Below, piece by piece: positions 15,674 through 24,592 of a stretch of 30,924 nucleotides of DNA. This DNA comes from CAYXFZ01 sp964464385 (lineage in GTDB: Bacteria; Planctomycetota; UBA1135): assembly GCA_964464385.1 (NCBI GenBank), contig CAYXFZ010000018.1:1-30924 (forward strand). The letters run 5' to 3'. Positions within the stretch are counted from its first letter, which is position 1, and each line of letters begins with the position of its first letter. Made by a program: the position numbers and the translations under genes. The notes under the pieces were generated by a model. That model saw only the letters and a list, made by a program, of their open reading frames with translations. It was not told where the DNA came from and searched no databases.

Positions 15674-15732
15674 GGCCGCATCCTACGGCTTCGGCTGGAA
15701 AGCATGCCCCTCCTGCCGTTAGTCTTTGGCGG

Positions 15733-16806
15733 ATGGCCCTCCTTTCCCCTCGCTCTGCGGCCACCCTTGTGGGCTCTCTGCTCCTCCTGGGTTGCGCAAT
15801 CCCGGCGCCGCGGGTTGCCGGACCCCGCTTTCAACCGCCGCCGGTCTCCCCGCCCGGGGACATGGACACCGCCCAAAAGATACGCTGGTGGGAAGCCAAG
15901 GTATGGAAATTGGAAGCCTCTGACCGTGCCGATGCCCTCCTGCAATTGGGTCGCCTGTATGTGGACCAGAACGAATCCATGGAGGCCCGCCGGTGCTTGC
16001 GTCAGGCCCTATCCGGCCCCCTGACCCAAGAGGCTACGGCCCAGGCCCATTTCGCCATGGCCAAGTCCTACCTTTTGGACGAACGCCTCCCGCGTGCAGA
16101 AAGGGAACTCTTGGCGGCTCGCCCCCACTTGGGCAAGATTCAGGCCCAAGAATGTGCTGTGCTGTTGGACGCTTGCCGCGGCATTTTTGGCCCTACCGAG
16201 GTCACTCTTCTGAATCGGGTGGAGCGATTTTTCCCTCAAAACCGCCGGAATTCGGATGTTGGGAATGGCGGCCTGACCCGCGCCATGGATTTGCAGCGCC
16301 CTTCTTGGGGTGCACGCCCCGCTCGGGGAAACTTCACCCCGATGAAGAAGCCCTGGCGCCTGACCGTGCACCATTCTGCGGAACCCCTTTCCGGCGCCAA
16401 GATTTCCGACACTCGCCGAGAAGTGGCCCGCATCCAGGTGACCCATCAAGATGAAAATCATTGGGCCGATATCGGCTATCATTTTCTCGTGGATCCTGCC
16501 GGTCGTGTCATTGAAGGGCGATCGATGCAGATGCAGGGCGCCCATGCTGGTGGCAATCACAACCTGGGCAATGTTGGGATCTGCCTCCTTGGCAACTTTG
16601 TTCCCCAACCCGAGCGAGGTCCGGATTACGCCCGGGCCCAAAAGCCCACCCGTTCGCAATTGTTGGCCTTGGAGCAATTGGTGGACTCCCTGCGGGGCCG
16701 CTACGCCATTACCCGCAGCGGGGTTTATTGGCACTCTGAATTCAAGAGCACCGCGTGCCCGGGCCCGGATTTGCGCAGTTGGGTCGCCAGTTACCGGCGC
16801 GGTTGA
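15733..16806 (+). CDS. Lipoprotein N-acetylmuramoyl-L-alanine amidase (Amidase_2/PGRP fold)
   Basis: Zinc amidase that cuts the bond between MurNAc and the stem peptide. 357 residues from ATG 15733. A lipoprotein signal ends in LLLLGC, giving acylated Cys21. A helical, TPR-like region follows at about 45-150 (LLQLGRLYVDQNESMEARRCLR, AHFAMAKSYLLDE shortened), then the amidase domain at about 195-355. Zn ligands fit T7 lysozyme spacing: His213 (LTVHHSAEP), His334 and Cys342 (WHSEF...TACPG). GYHFLVDPAGRVIEGR and GAHAGG are also typical. The frame is open upstream to 15547, but that part antisenses tmk and lacks a leader, so 15733 is preferred although its ribosome site is weak. Confidence 0.9.
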   Translation: MALLSPRSAATLVGSLLLLGCAIPAPRVAGPRFQPPPVSPPGDMDTAQKIRWWEAKVWKLEASDRADALLQLGRLYVDQNESMEARRCLRQALSGPLTQEATAQAHFAMAKSYLLDERLPRAERELLAARPHLGKIQAQECAVLLDACRGIFGPTEVTLLNRVERFFPQNRRNSDVGNGGLTRAMDLQRPSWGARPARGNFTPMKKPWRLTVHHSAEPLSGAKISDTRREVARIQVTHQDENHWADIGYHFLVDPAGRVIEGRSMQMQGAHAGGNHNLGNVGICLLGNFVPQPERGPDYARAQKPTRSQLLALEQLVDSLRGRYAITRSGVYWHSEFKSTACPGPDLRSWVASYRRG

Positions 16807-16825
16807 TCCCAACCAAGGCAGACGA

Positions 16826-17800
16826 TCAGGCCAAGGATAAATCTTCGCCAGCGGCCACGCGTTGGCGGGCGTCGACGGCCAATTCCCCAAGCAGAGCACC
16901 CCGGTCCAATTCGGGCACTCGACCTAGAACACCTTTCAGGCGGGTGACATCGGCGACCAATCGGTTGACATCCTGCGTTCCCCGGAGGCGATCTTCCTGG
17001 GCATGAACTTGCACCGGAATTCCGAAGGCGGAGATCAACTCCGCCAGGAGATCGGCCATCACGTGGCCTTCCCCCGAGCCGACATTGACCACATCAAAGT
17101 CAGCGGTTTTTTCCAAAAGATCCAAGTAGGCGCGAGCAATCTCGCGCACGTGCAAAAAGTCGCGGATGGAATCCAAGCGACCGACGTCCAGGTCGCCACC
17201 GCCCACCCGAGCGAGTTCAGCCAAGCGTAGGGCAAAACTAGGCAGGGCAAAGTAGGGCATCTGGCCGGGACCGGCGTGATTGAAGGGCCGAACGACGCTG
17301 ACGCAATGTCCCCGATCCCGGAAACCCAAGGCCACCCCTTCGGCCTCGAGTTTGGTGGTGCCGTACACGTTTTGAGGAGCGATCGGATCCTCTTCTTGGG
17401 CCTGACCTGGCCGCGAACCATAAATTTGGCCGCTGGAAACGTGCAGAACGGGAAGTTGAGGCCATTCCCCCAAGATTTGCTCGTAAAGGCGGGTCGGCCC
17501 AAGCACATTGATTTGACGAGCCTGATCCGGATTCTTTTCGCATTCCGGTGGAAAGGAAAGGGCGGCTAGGTGCAACAGGGCACGAGGCGGTGGCAAGGAA
17601 TTCAAATCCAGAACCGAGGATCCCGTGGGGAGAACCGCAGCTTTGCGCAAATCCAAATGGGTGAATGGAATGCCGGCAGGAGCCGGGACTCCAGGAATCA
17701 GAATGACCGCCGCCGGCAAATTACGATCGGCCAAGGCGCGCAACACCCATTGACCCACAAAGCCGTCGGCTCCCGTTACCCAAACGGCCGGGGCACTCAT
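16826..17800 (-). CDS. rmd: GDP-6-deoxy-hexulose reductase (Rmd-like SDR), probable GDP-D-rhamnose synthesis
   Basis: 324-residue extended SDR. GADGFVGQW at 10-18 binds NAD(P), SSGQIYG marks the active-site Ser strand, and Tyr146/Lys150 (YGTTK) is the catalytic pair. RPFNHAGPGQ and RDFLHVREIARAYLDLLE resemble GDP-4-keto-6-deoxymannose reductases (Rmd). It directly follows gmd, with a 4-bp ATGA overlap (17797-17800), so it most likely reduces the Gmd product to GDP-D-rhamnose. GDP-fucose synthase (WcaG) is less likely by motif; GDP-talose formation cannot be excluded. The last gene of the ald-uppP-gmd-rmd operon, it ends 19 bp from the convergent amidase gene. Confidence 0.78.
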   Translation of the reverse strand: MSAPAVWVTGADGFVGQWVLRALADRNLPAAVILIPGVPAPAGIPFTHLDLRKAAVLPTGSSVLDLNSLPPPRALLHLAALSFPPECEKNPDQARQINVLGPTRLYEQILGEWPQLPVLHVSSGQIYGSRPGQAQEEDPIAPQNVYGTTKLEAEGVALGFRDRGHCVSVVRPFNHAGPGQMPYFALPSFALRLAELARVGGGDLDVGRLDSIRDFLHVREIARAYLDLLEKTADFDVVNVGSGEGHVMADLLAELISAFGIPVQVHAQEDRLRGTQDVNRLVADVTRLKGVLGRVPELDRGALLGELAVDARQRVAAGEDLSLA

Positions 17801-18807
17801 GCGGAGTGCAAAGCTTCTGGCAAGGTTCCTCGAACCAGGCTCATGCCCTGCTGCAAGCGCCGACTCAGGTCGGCGTCTACCATTTGTTCGACCAATCCTG
17901 GAAAATCCAGGGTTGGTTCCCAACCCAATTTAGCCTTGGCCTTGCTGGGATCTCCCAAGAGGAGATCCACTTCGGCCGGTCGAAAAAATTCGGGATTGAT
18001 GCGAATGAACTCGTCCGGATCCAATCCGAGACGGCCGAATGCCAGGTCGGCAAACTCGCGAACCGAGTGTGTTTCCCCGGTGGAAATCACGAAATCCTCC
18101 GCTTCTTCTTGTTGCAACATGAGATGCATGGCACGGACATAGTCGCCGGCATAACCCCAGTCGCGCTTGGCGTCCAGATTCCCAAGCTCAAGGATGTCGT
18201 GTTCGCCACAAGCAATCGCGGCCACGGAATCGGTAATTTTTCTGGTCACAAATTCCAGACCACGCCGGCAGGATTCGTGATTGAAAAGAATGCCGGAACA
18301 GGCAAAGAGACCGTGCCCTTCCCGAGCATTGACGGTAGCCCAATGGGCATAAACTTTGGCGAAAGCATAGGGTGAACGCGGATGGAATGCGGTGGTTTCT
18401 TTTTGCGGGGTTTCCGCTACTTTGCCAAACATTTCCGAAGAAGATGCTTGGTAGAACCGGGCTTGGGGAACAATACGCCGCATACTCTCCAAGAGGCGAA
18501 CGACACCAAGGCCCGTGACATCGCCCGTATGGATGGGCTCTTGAAAGGAAGCGTGTACGAAACTTTGGGCGGCAAGGTTGTAGATTTCGTTCGGTTGCAC
18601 CTCTTCCAGCACATGCAAGAGAGAAGCCGTATCCAAGAGATCCCCATGCGTGATTTCGATCTGGCCCAGCAAATGATCCAATCGTTTGGTCGAAGGATTG
18701 GCACTGCGGCGGACCATGCCGACGACGCGGTAGTCCTGCGCAAGCAAATGTTCAGCCAGATAAGAGCCATCTTGGCCGGAAATTCCAGTAATGAGAGCGG
18801 TTTTCAT
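17797..18807 (-). CDS. gmd: GDP-mannose 4,6-dehydratase
   Basis: Converts GDP-D-mannose to GDP-4-keto-6-deoxymannose, the entry to GDP-fucose and GDP-rhamnose. 336 residues. MKTALITGISGQDGSYLAEHL is the canonical opening, with NAEIYNLAAQSF-like core (NEIYNLAAQS), the active-site region ASSSEMFG, and Tyr147/Lys151 (SPYAFAK). NHESCRRG, TRKI and LGNLDAKRDWGYAGDYV are also nearly invariant in Gmd. The start at 18807 lies 1 nt after the uppP stop (TAA-C-ATG); an in-frame extension to 18831 overlaps uppP and is not conserved. Coupled to the downstream reductase. Confidence 0.97.
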   Translation of the reverse strand: MKTALITGISGQDGSYLAEHLLAQDYRVVGMVRRSANPSTKRLDHLLGQIEITHGDLLDTASLLHVLEEVQPNEIYNLAAQSFVHASFQEPIHTGDVTGLGVVRLLESMRRIVPQARFYQASSSEMFGKVAETPQKETTAFHPRSPYAFAKVYAHWATVNAREGHGLFACSGILFNHESCRRGLEFVTRKITDSVAAIACGEHDILELGNLDAKRDWGYAGDYVRAMHLMLQQEEAEDFVISTGETHSVREFADLAFGRLGLDPDEFIRINPEFFRPAEVDLLLGDPSKAKAKLGWEPTLDFPGLVEQMVDADLSRRLQQGMSLVRGTLPEALHSA

Positions 18808-18808
18808 G

Positions 18809-19603
18809 TTAACCAAGGACAAGGGCGACAACGCCCAGGAGCCAGCAGTAGGGAGCGAACCAAGACAGTTTCTTGACCCGCGTCACTCGAACCAGGATAC
18901 CGAGGGAGACAAAGCCGACCAAAAAGGATAGGCCAGCGGCAGCCCCGAGTTGACCAAAATGGATCCCCTCGGTTGCCGCAACATCCGGCAGTTTTAATAT
19001 TGCGGCGCCCAAAATGGCGGGAATGGAGAGCAAGAATGAAAATCGGGCGGCGGACTCGCCGCGCAAACCAAAGAAAAGGGCCACGGCAATGGTCACCCCG
19101 GACCGGGACACTCCGGGCAAGATGGCCACGGATTGGGCTAGGCCAATGCCCAAGGCAAGAGCAAGACTCATCTCAGCAAGACCCCGATCGCAACGCCCGC
19201 GCCTGGAAAACCACAAGAAAAACCCTGTCCCAAGGAGTCCCCATGGGACCACCGCGCCGTCGGCAAAGCTCGCTTCGACCCAATCTCGCAAGCCCAGACC
19301 AACAGCCAGGATGGGTAGGGTGGCTACCCCCAGGAGCACGAGCAACCGGCGCTGGGCTAGAACCTCTTCGCCCCTTCCCAGGAGGCCTTGCCCAAGTCGG
19401 ATCAAATCTCGCCCATAGAAAAGAACGACCGCCAGCAAAGTGCCCAAGTGCAGGACGACTTCGACGCTGGCATCCCGAGGGAGCAAAGATCCAGCTGGTA
19501 GCCATTCCCGTGCTAAAACCAGGTGACCGGAAGAAGACACGGGCAAAAACTCGGTCAGCCCTTGGAGAACCGCAAGCAGGAGAAGCAGGCCCAGGGAGCC
19601 CAT
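18809..19603 (-). CDS. uppP: Undecaprenyl-diphosphatase (BacA type)
   Basis: Integral membrane phosphatase that recycles undecaprenyl pyrophosphate, the carrier for peptidoglycan and polysaccharide units, at the outer face of the membrane. 264 residues, mostly hydrophobic. Both catalytic motifs are present: QGLTEFLPVSSSGHL at 14-28 (Glu18, Ser25, His27 region) and PGVSRSG with its arginine. Overproduction of this family gives bacitracin resistance, but here it is the normal housekeeping enzyme. It begins 3 nt after the ald stop and is followed by gmd after 1 nt, linking carrier recycling to sugar-nucleotide supply. Confidence 0.97.
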   Translation of the reverse strand: MGSLGLLLLLAVLQGLTEFLPVSSSGHLVLAREWLPAGSLLPRDASVEVVLHLGTLLAVVLFYGRDLIRLGQGLLGRGEEVLAQRRLLVLLGVATLPILAVGLGLRDWVEASFADGAVVPWGLLGTGFFLWFSRRGRCDRGLAEMSLALALGIGLAQSVAILPGVSRSGVTIAVALFFGLRGESAARFSFLLSIPAILGAAILKLPDVAATEGIHFGQLGAAAGLSFLVGFVSLGILVRVTRVKKLSWFAPYCWLLGVVALVLG

Positions 19604-19606
19604 GAA

Positions 19607-20722
19607 TCAGATCCCGGCGGCCACCTTTTCGGAAGAAGTAACCGGCAGATCGAATGCTGCGGCAACCGCGGCATGGACACATTTGCCTCCCAAGATGTTG
19701 GCGGCACTGGCCAAGGGGGGGCTCTCCAAAACAGCACGGTGGGCCCCCAATTCGGCCAAGCGTCGAATCCAGGGAAGAGTGGCGTTGGTTAGGCCAAAGG
19801 TAGAGGTGCGAGACACTGCACCAGGCATGTTGGCCACGCAATAGTGCAGAACACCCTCCACCATGTAAGTGGGATCCTCATGCGTGGTCGGACGGCAAGT
19901 CTCCACACAACCACCTTGATCCACGGCGACGTCCACCACCACCGCTCCCCGCGGCATATTGGGAAGATCTTCTTTGCGAACCAAGTGGGGCGCACGAGCA
20001 CCAGGTACAAGGACAGCACCAATGAGAAGGTCGGTCTTGGGCAACCAATCTCGAATCGCTTGGGGCGTCGAGTAAATCGTGGTGACATTGGCGGGCATGA
20101 CCTCCTCCAGATACCGCAAACGATCCAAGTTGATGTCAAAAAGATAGACCCGGGCACCCAGACCAGCGGCCATCCAGGCGGCGTTGGTGCCGACCACACC
20201 GGCTCCCAAAATCATGACATGGGCGGGCTCAACTCCAGGAATCCCAGAAAGGAGTACCCCTCGACCACCACAGGGTTTTTCCAAATACTTGGCCCCTTCT
20301 TGAACCGCCATGCGCCCTGCAACCTCGGACATGGGGGTCAGCAATGGAAGACGACCGTTCTCTTCGAGAGTTTCGTAGGCGAAGCAGTGTGAACCGGAGG
20401 CCATGAGGCCCGCGGTGAGGATGCGGTCCGCCGCAAAATGGAAATAAGTGAACAGAATTTGACCGGGATGGGTTCGAGCCACTTCTTCCGGTTGCGGTTC
20501 TTTCACCTTGAGGATCATGGCAGCCCTTTGCCAAACATCGACGCAGGAACACACCTGAGCGCCGTTGGCACGATAGTCCTCGTCTGAGAACCCACTGCCC
20601 TCACCGGCACCCGACTCCACCAGAACGCCATGCCCGTCCTCACAGAGAGCGCGAACGCCCGTGGGGGTCAAAGCAACACGATACTCCGAGGGTTTGATTT
20701 CCTTAGGGACGCCAAGAATCAT
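19607..20722 (-). CDS. ald: Alanine dehydrogenase
   Basis: NAD-dependent interconversion of L-alanine with pyruvate and ammonia. 371 residues, the usual length. MILGVPKEIK and RVALTP start the protein; Arg15, Lys74 (LKVKEP) and His95 (YFHFAAD) match the pyruvate-binding residues, and MILGAGVVGTNAA is the NAD loop. VVDVAVDQGGC and the C-terminal NILGGKCVHAAVA are typical. A good ribosome site (GGAG, 5 nt before ATG) precedes it. First gene of the ald-uppP-gmd-rmd operon and divergent from yggS over 41 bp. Alanine supply for peptidoglycan would fit the envelope neighbours, but this is inference. Confidence 0.97.
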   Translation of the reverse strand: MILGVPKEIKPSEYRVALTPTGVRALCEDGHGVLVESGAGEGSGFSDEDYRANGAQVCSCVDVWQRAAMILKVKEPQPEEVARTHPGQILFTYFHFAADRILTAGLMASGSHCFAYETLEENGRLPLLTPMSEVAGRMAVQEGAKYLEKPCGGRGVLLSGIPGVEPAHVMILGAGVVGTNAAWMAAGLGARVYLFDINLDRLRYLEEVMPANVTTIYSTPQAIRDWLPKTDLLIGAVLVPGARAPHLVRKEDLPNMPRGAVVVDVAVDQGGCVETCRPTTHEDPTYMVEGVLHYCVANMPGAVSRTSTFGLTNATLPWIRRLAELGAHRAVLESPPLASAANILGGKCVHAAVAAAFDLPVTSSEKVAAGI

Positions 20723-20749
20723 GGGTTCTCCACGGTGGAAGGGTATGGG

Positions 20750-20755
20750 ATCATA
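20750..20755 (-). promoter_or_regulatory. Possible -10 box for ald
   Basis: TATGAT on the minus strand (20755-20750) matches the sigma70 -10 consensus at five of six positions and would start transcription about 20 nt before the ald ATG. No convincing -35 box is found upstream, where it would fall in yggS. The 41-bp divergent space 20723-20763 holds nothing else I recognise. Confidence 0.25.
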
Positions 20756-20763
20756 ACCTTTCC

Positions 20764-21463
20764 ATGTCCCCCCCCTCGTCTGCCGCCCTCGAAGCTCTTC
20801 GAGAGCGTGTGGCCAATGCCGCTGTTCGAGCAGGCCGTGATCCGGCCAGCATTCAAATCCTCGGAATTACCAAGACCGCAACCGTGGAGACCTTGCAAAT
20901 GGCGTGGGAGGGCGGGCTCCGGTCATTTGGTCACAACCATGTGCAGGCCCTGGCCAAACACCATGCCTGCTTGCCTGAAGCCGAATGGCACCTGGTGGGC
21001 CCGTTGCAATCCAACAAAGCAAGGCAAGCATTGCCCCTACTGCAACACTTGCATACCTTAACCACGGCCCGGCTCGCAAAACGCCTCTATCGCGNNNNNN
21101 NNNNCCTTGCCACGTCCGCCCTTGAACATTTTGGTGCAAGTGAATGTCGCTGAGGACCAGCGCCACGGATTGCCTCCACTCGAGGTCCTTCCATTTTTGG
21201 AGTCTCTCCAAATTTTAAAACATCTCCGTCCTCGGGGTTTGATGACCCTGGCTCCACAAATTGCAGATTCAACCCAGTTGCGGAACCACTTCTCCAAACT
21301 TCGTTGCTTGGCCGAGGAAGCGCTGCGAGAAGGTCTCCTGCCGTCTGGGCCAGAATTGTCCATGGGAATGTCGCAGGACTTCGAAGATGCGATCGCCGAA
21401 GGGGCTACATTGGTACGAATCGGACGCGCCATCTTCCCCGCCGTTCCCCCTCTCCGGCCGTGA
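20764..21463 (+). CDS. yggS: YggS family pyridoxal phosphate homeostasis protein (assembly gap inside)
   Basis: PLP-binding protein with an alanine-racemase-like barrel and no known enzyme activity; it buffers PLP. The PLP lysine is Lys37 (GITKTA). WHLVGPLQSNK and the C-terminal PELSMGMSQDFEDAI and VRIGRAIFP are typical. The normally conserved FGENY is FGHNH here (Glu to His). A ten-N gap at 21095-21104 interrupts it after 110 codons; 118 residues follow from PRPPLNILVQVNV, so about 230 residues in total and only a few are missing. The frames require a missing length of 3n. First gene of the yggS-kinase-purN operon; the stop TGA overlaps a possible GTG start of the kinase. Confidence 0.93.
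21095..21104. other. Assembly gap (10 N) in yggS
   Basis: Placeholder gap between the end of the first half (LAKRLYR) and LPRPPLNILVQVN. The frame needs a multiple of three missing bases, and family length suggests only about 9-12 nt. The contig ends do not overlap. Confidence 0.97.
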
Positions 21464-23966
21464 TCCCCAAGCTTNNNNNNNNNNGCGCGGGGGCGAGGTT
21501 CGCCTTCTTTGGACTGGCCAAGCCTTGGAACGGGTGTACCGCCCGCTGGCGGAAGAGGAGGATGGTTGCCGGGTGCAAATCCTTTCTGACCAACGCATAC
21601 GCTTGGAGTGCCACGGGGAATTTATCTTCCAGGCGAGAGGTCAAGCATTGCGCAAGGTCGTTTTGCGGCATGGATTGACCCTTTCCTTTTCGGTGCAGGA
21701 GGATCGCGGTTCCCTGGGACTGGAAGGGGATGCGCCCAAGGAAGACCCCCTCTTGGATCATGAATTGGGTGGTTTTCGAGTTCTTTCCTTGCTCGGATCT
21801 GGGGCCATGGGGCGAGTCTACCAAGCCAAACAAATCGCTTTGGATCGATTGGTTGCATTGAAGGTCCTGCGGCCACAAACGGCCAAGGATCCCCTTGCCG
21901 TGGCCAGCTTTGCTCGCGAAGCGCGCGCCGCTGGCGCCCTCGCGCATCCCAATTTGGTCGCTGTTTTTGACGTGGGAAAGGACAAGGGATTGCACTTCTT
22001 TGCTATGGAGTTGGTTCCTGGAGGATCTTTGGAGGATCGACTGCAAGAGGAAGGCCCCTTCCCTTGGCGAGAAGCGGTGGATGCCACCATCCAATGTGCA
22101 GAGGCCTTGGCCTTTGCGGAAGAACACGAATTGGTGCACCGAGATGTCAAACCGGAAAACCTCATGGTCGCAGATAGTGGTCACCTCAAGCTGGCGGACC
22201 TGGGATTGGCCGTGACTCGAGGCATGGTAGATCTGGAGAGTGCTGGCGGGACTCCCCATTTCATGGCACCCGAGGCCGCCCTAAGGCAGGAGGTTGACCA
22301 TCGTGCCGATCTTTATTCCCTTGGCTGCACCCTGTTCCGACTCCTGACCGGAACCACGGTGTTTGCCGGCGAGACCGTTGCCGAAATCCTTCGCGCTCAG
22401 GTCGAAGAATCTCCGCCAAGCTTGCGCCAAAGTGGAGTTTCCGTGCCCGCCGATTTGGAAAAGTTGTTGGCCTCCCTTTTGGCCAAGGATCCCGAGGATC
22501 GGCCCCAATCTGCCCTGGATGTGGTGGAGCGTTGTGAAGCCCTGCTGAAGTCCAGCCGATTGAATCGGCGATTGGCCGTTGGCTCGGTCCTTGTGTTGGC
22601 GGGCTTCGGGATTTGGCGATGGACCCACCCACCCGAGGTGCAAGGCCCCTTGGAGCCCACGGTAGTCGAAGTCTTGCGGGACAATCCGGAGGCCTTGGCG
22701 GAGTTGAAAGCCACCCAAATCCGCTTGGCATTGGCAGAGGCTTTGGCGCAGACTTCCTTGCCAGAAAAAATCCGATCCGTGGAAGCCTTCCTGGAACAAT
22801 TTCCCGACACTGCGCAAACGGCCGAGGCCCAGGAAGCCTTGGTCACCTTGACCGCAGAATTGCTCAATACCCAAATCACAACCCCCGCGAATCCAGAATT
22901 AGCCGAGCTAGAGGCCAAGGTACACGAGGCCTTGGCCACAAGGAATCCTGGGCAAGCCTGGCAGATGGTGCTGGCAGCCCCCGACTTGGCCGTGACCGAG
23001 CGCGGTCTGTTGCTGGACTTGGTGCGTCAAGCGGCCAAGGAGTTGTTGGATGACTATGAGAATCGCCACAAGCAATGCTTGCAAGAGAAGGATCACCCCG
23101 CTGCAGCTGCCCTGCGAGAAGAACTTCGACCTCGTTTGGCGGGCCCTGGTTATGAATCCGAAGGTTGGAAGGCGCGCCTTGTCCTTTTGGAAGAGGAAGA
23201 CCACAATCTTCAAGAACGCGGCAAAGCAGAATATTTTTCGAGGGCTCTGTTGGTCCTGATTGAGGCCATGCAGGGCCCGGTGGCCGATGCCCTGCAACGC
23301 GCTCGATTTGCGGATGCAGAGATGGCTTTTTTGGATTCCCTCCGGGCCTCTGAGGCCCATCCTGAATTGCATTTTGCGGCTACGGCCCAAGCTCCGTTCT
23401 TCGCCGAGGCCACCCAGGCTTGGCAAATCCTGCAGTCCCAATTCCAAGGTGACCGCACGGTCTCCTTCTCCTTGGATGGCCAAAGAATGACCTGGCTGGG
23501 TTTTGCGGACGGGAGGCTGCAAGTGGAAAAACAGGAAGGTGGCAAGCGGGTGCCCCGCCAAATTCCTTGGCAAGAGTTGTGTCGGCCAGAAAAATTACCT
23601 CTTGTCTTGACTGCCGCCTGGGATCCGCACTCCGACCGCTCCAGCATGACCTCTTTGATCCTGTTGGTGGCCGTAGAACGCATTGGTGGACACTTGAGAT
23701 TTCTGTCTATGCAACCGAACACGCCGAGTTTGGGCGAACATGTGGAAGAAGCTTGGGCTTGGGTGGACTGGTTGACTGCGCAGCAGCAAACCCCTCTTCT
23801 GCGCCAGGAACTTCGCGCCTTGCGGGCTGCTGCCGGCGCTCTGCAAGCTCTTGCCGAAGAGGAAAACTACGATGCCGTTTTGCGCTTGGAAGATCTCGTT
23901 TCCCGTTTGAGCTTGACCGGTCTTCGGGTCAGCACCGGGGAGACCCCTTGGGGAATGCGGCCTTGA
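21460..23966 (+). CDS. Membrane-anchored Ser/Thr protein kinase (assembly gap near the start)
   Basis: Hanks-type kinase. A ten-N gap at 21475-21484 lies near the start. I propose GTG 21460, overlapping the yggS stop as GTGA (reads VIPKL before the gap); a start inside the gap is also possible. About 90 beta-rich residues (to 21770) resemble an FHA-like fold but lack its hallmark residues. The kinase domain runs about 21775-22550: LGSGAMGRVY loop, Lys at 21861-21863 (VALKVL), HRDVKPENL near 22138, DLG (for DFG) at 22197, GTPHFMAPE, DLYSLGCTLFRLLTG. All catalytic residues are present, so it should be active. A single membrane segment (LAVGSVLVLAGFGIW, about 22575-22617) leads to about 440 outward-facing, mostly helical, Glu/Ala/Leu-rich residues with no domain I recognise. 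The target is unknown. The purN TTG overlaps its stop. Confidence 0.9.
21475..21484. other. Assembly gap (10 N) at the 5' end of the kinase gene
   Basis: Placeholder gap 11 nt after the yggS stop. If the kinase starts at GTG 21460 the missing length must be 3n+2. The contig ends do not overlap. Confidence 0.97.
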
Positions 23967-24592
23967 CTGCAAATTTGGTCATTCTGGCTTCCGGCAGCGG
24001 CCGCACGGTAGAAAACTTGGCCGAATGCATTGCTCACGGCTCTCTACCTGCCCGCATCACGGGGGTCGTGGCCTCTCGCGCCGATGCTGGGGTTGTGGAT
24101 CGCTGCCGCCGCTTGCAACTGCCCGTGGAGACCCTTGGCCGCACCACTCATCCGGATCGAAACGCTCGCGATGCGGCCCTGGTTGTTGCGGTGAACGCGG
24201 CAGAGCCAGACTGGATCGTGCTGGCGGGTTGGCTGCAACTCTTGCCCATGCCGGGCGCTTGGAAAGGCAAAGTCATCAACATCCATCCGGCCTTACTCCC
24301 AGCCTTTGGTGGCCAGGGCTTCTACGGCCACCACGTGCATGAGGCTGTGGTGGCGTCGGGGGCTGCCTGGAGTGGTTGCACGGTTCATTTCGTGGATCCT
24401 GAATATGACCAGGGTGCCGTCGTGTTGCAAGAAGCCGTGCCGATCCTGTCCGGCGACGATCCTCAAGCCTTGGCCGACCGCGTCTTCGCCGCCGAGAAGC
24501 GTGTTCTCCCGGAAGCACTCCTGCATCTCATCCGGGGCCGAGTCTGCTTGCAAGGCAAGAAGGTTCTCTGGCAAGTCGCCCCTATTTCTTGA
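23963..24592 (+). CDS. purN: Phosphoribosylglycinamide formyltransferase
   Basis: Formylates GAR with 10-formyl-THF in purine synthesis. 209 residues from TTG 23963, the usual length. ILASGSGRTVENL is the GAR phosphate loop; the catalytic Asn106, His108 (INIHPALLPAFGGQG) and Asp149 (FVDPEYDQGAVVLQ) are all present. The reading frame is open upstream to 23567, but only this start fits the family opening. The TTG overlaps the kinase stop (TTGA, 23963-23966) with GGGGA about 9 nt upstream. Its last 11 bp overlap the convergent DUF4340 gene. Confidence 0.95.
   Translation: MTANLVILASGSGRTVENLAECIAHGSLPARITGVVASRADAGVVDRCRRLQLPVETLGRTTHPDRNARDAALVVAVNAAEPDWIVLAGWLQLLPMPGAWKGKVINIHPALLPAFGGQGFYGHHVHEAVVASGAAWSGCTVHFVDPEYDQGAVVLQEAVPILSGDDPQALADRVFAAEKRVLPEALLHLIRGRVCLQGKKVLWQVAPIS

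Noticed and set aside
16800..16814. GGTTG/CAACC hairpin at the end of the amidase gene
   Set aside because: Five pairs only and no T-run on either strand; too weak to call a terminator.
23567..23962. N-terminal extension of PurN by about 130 residues
   Set aside because: This part overlaps the kinase gene in another frame and has no similarity to PurN; TTG 23963 gives the standard protein.
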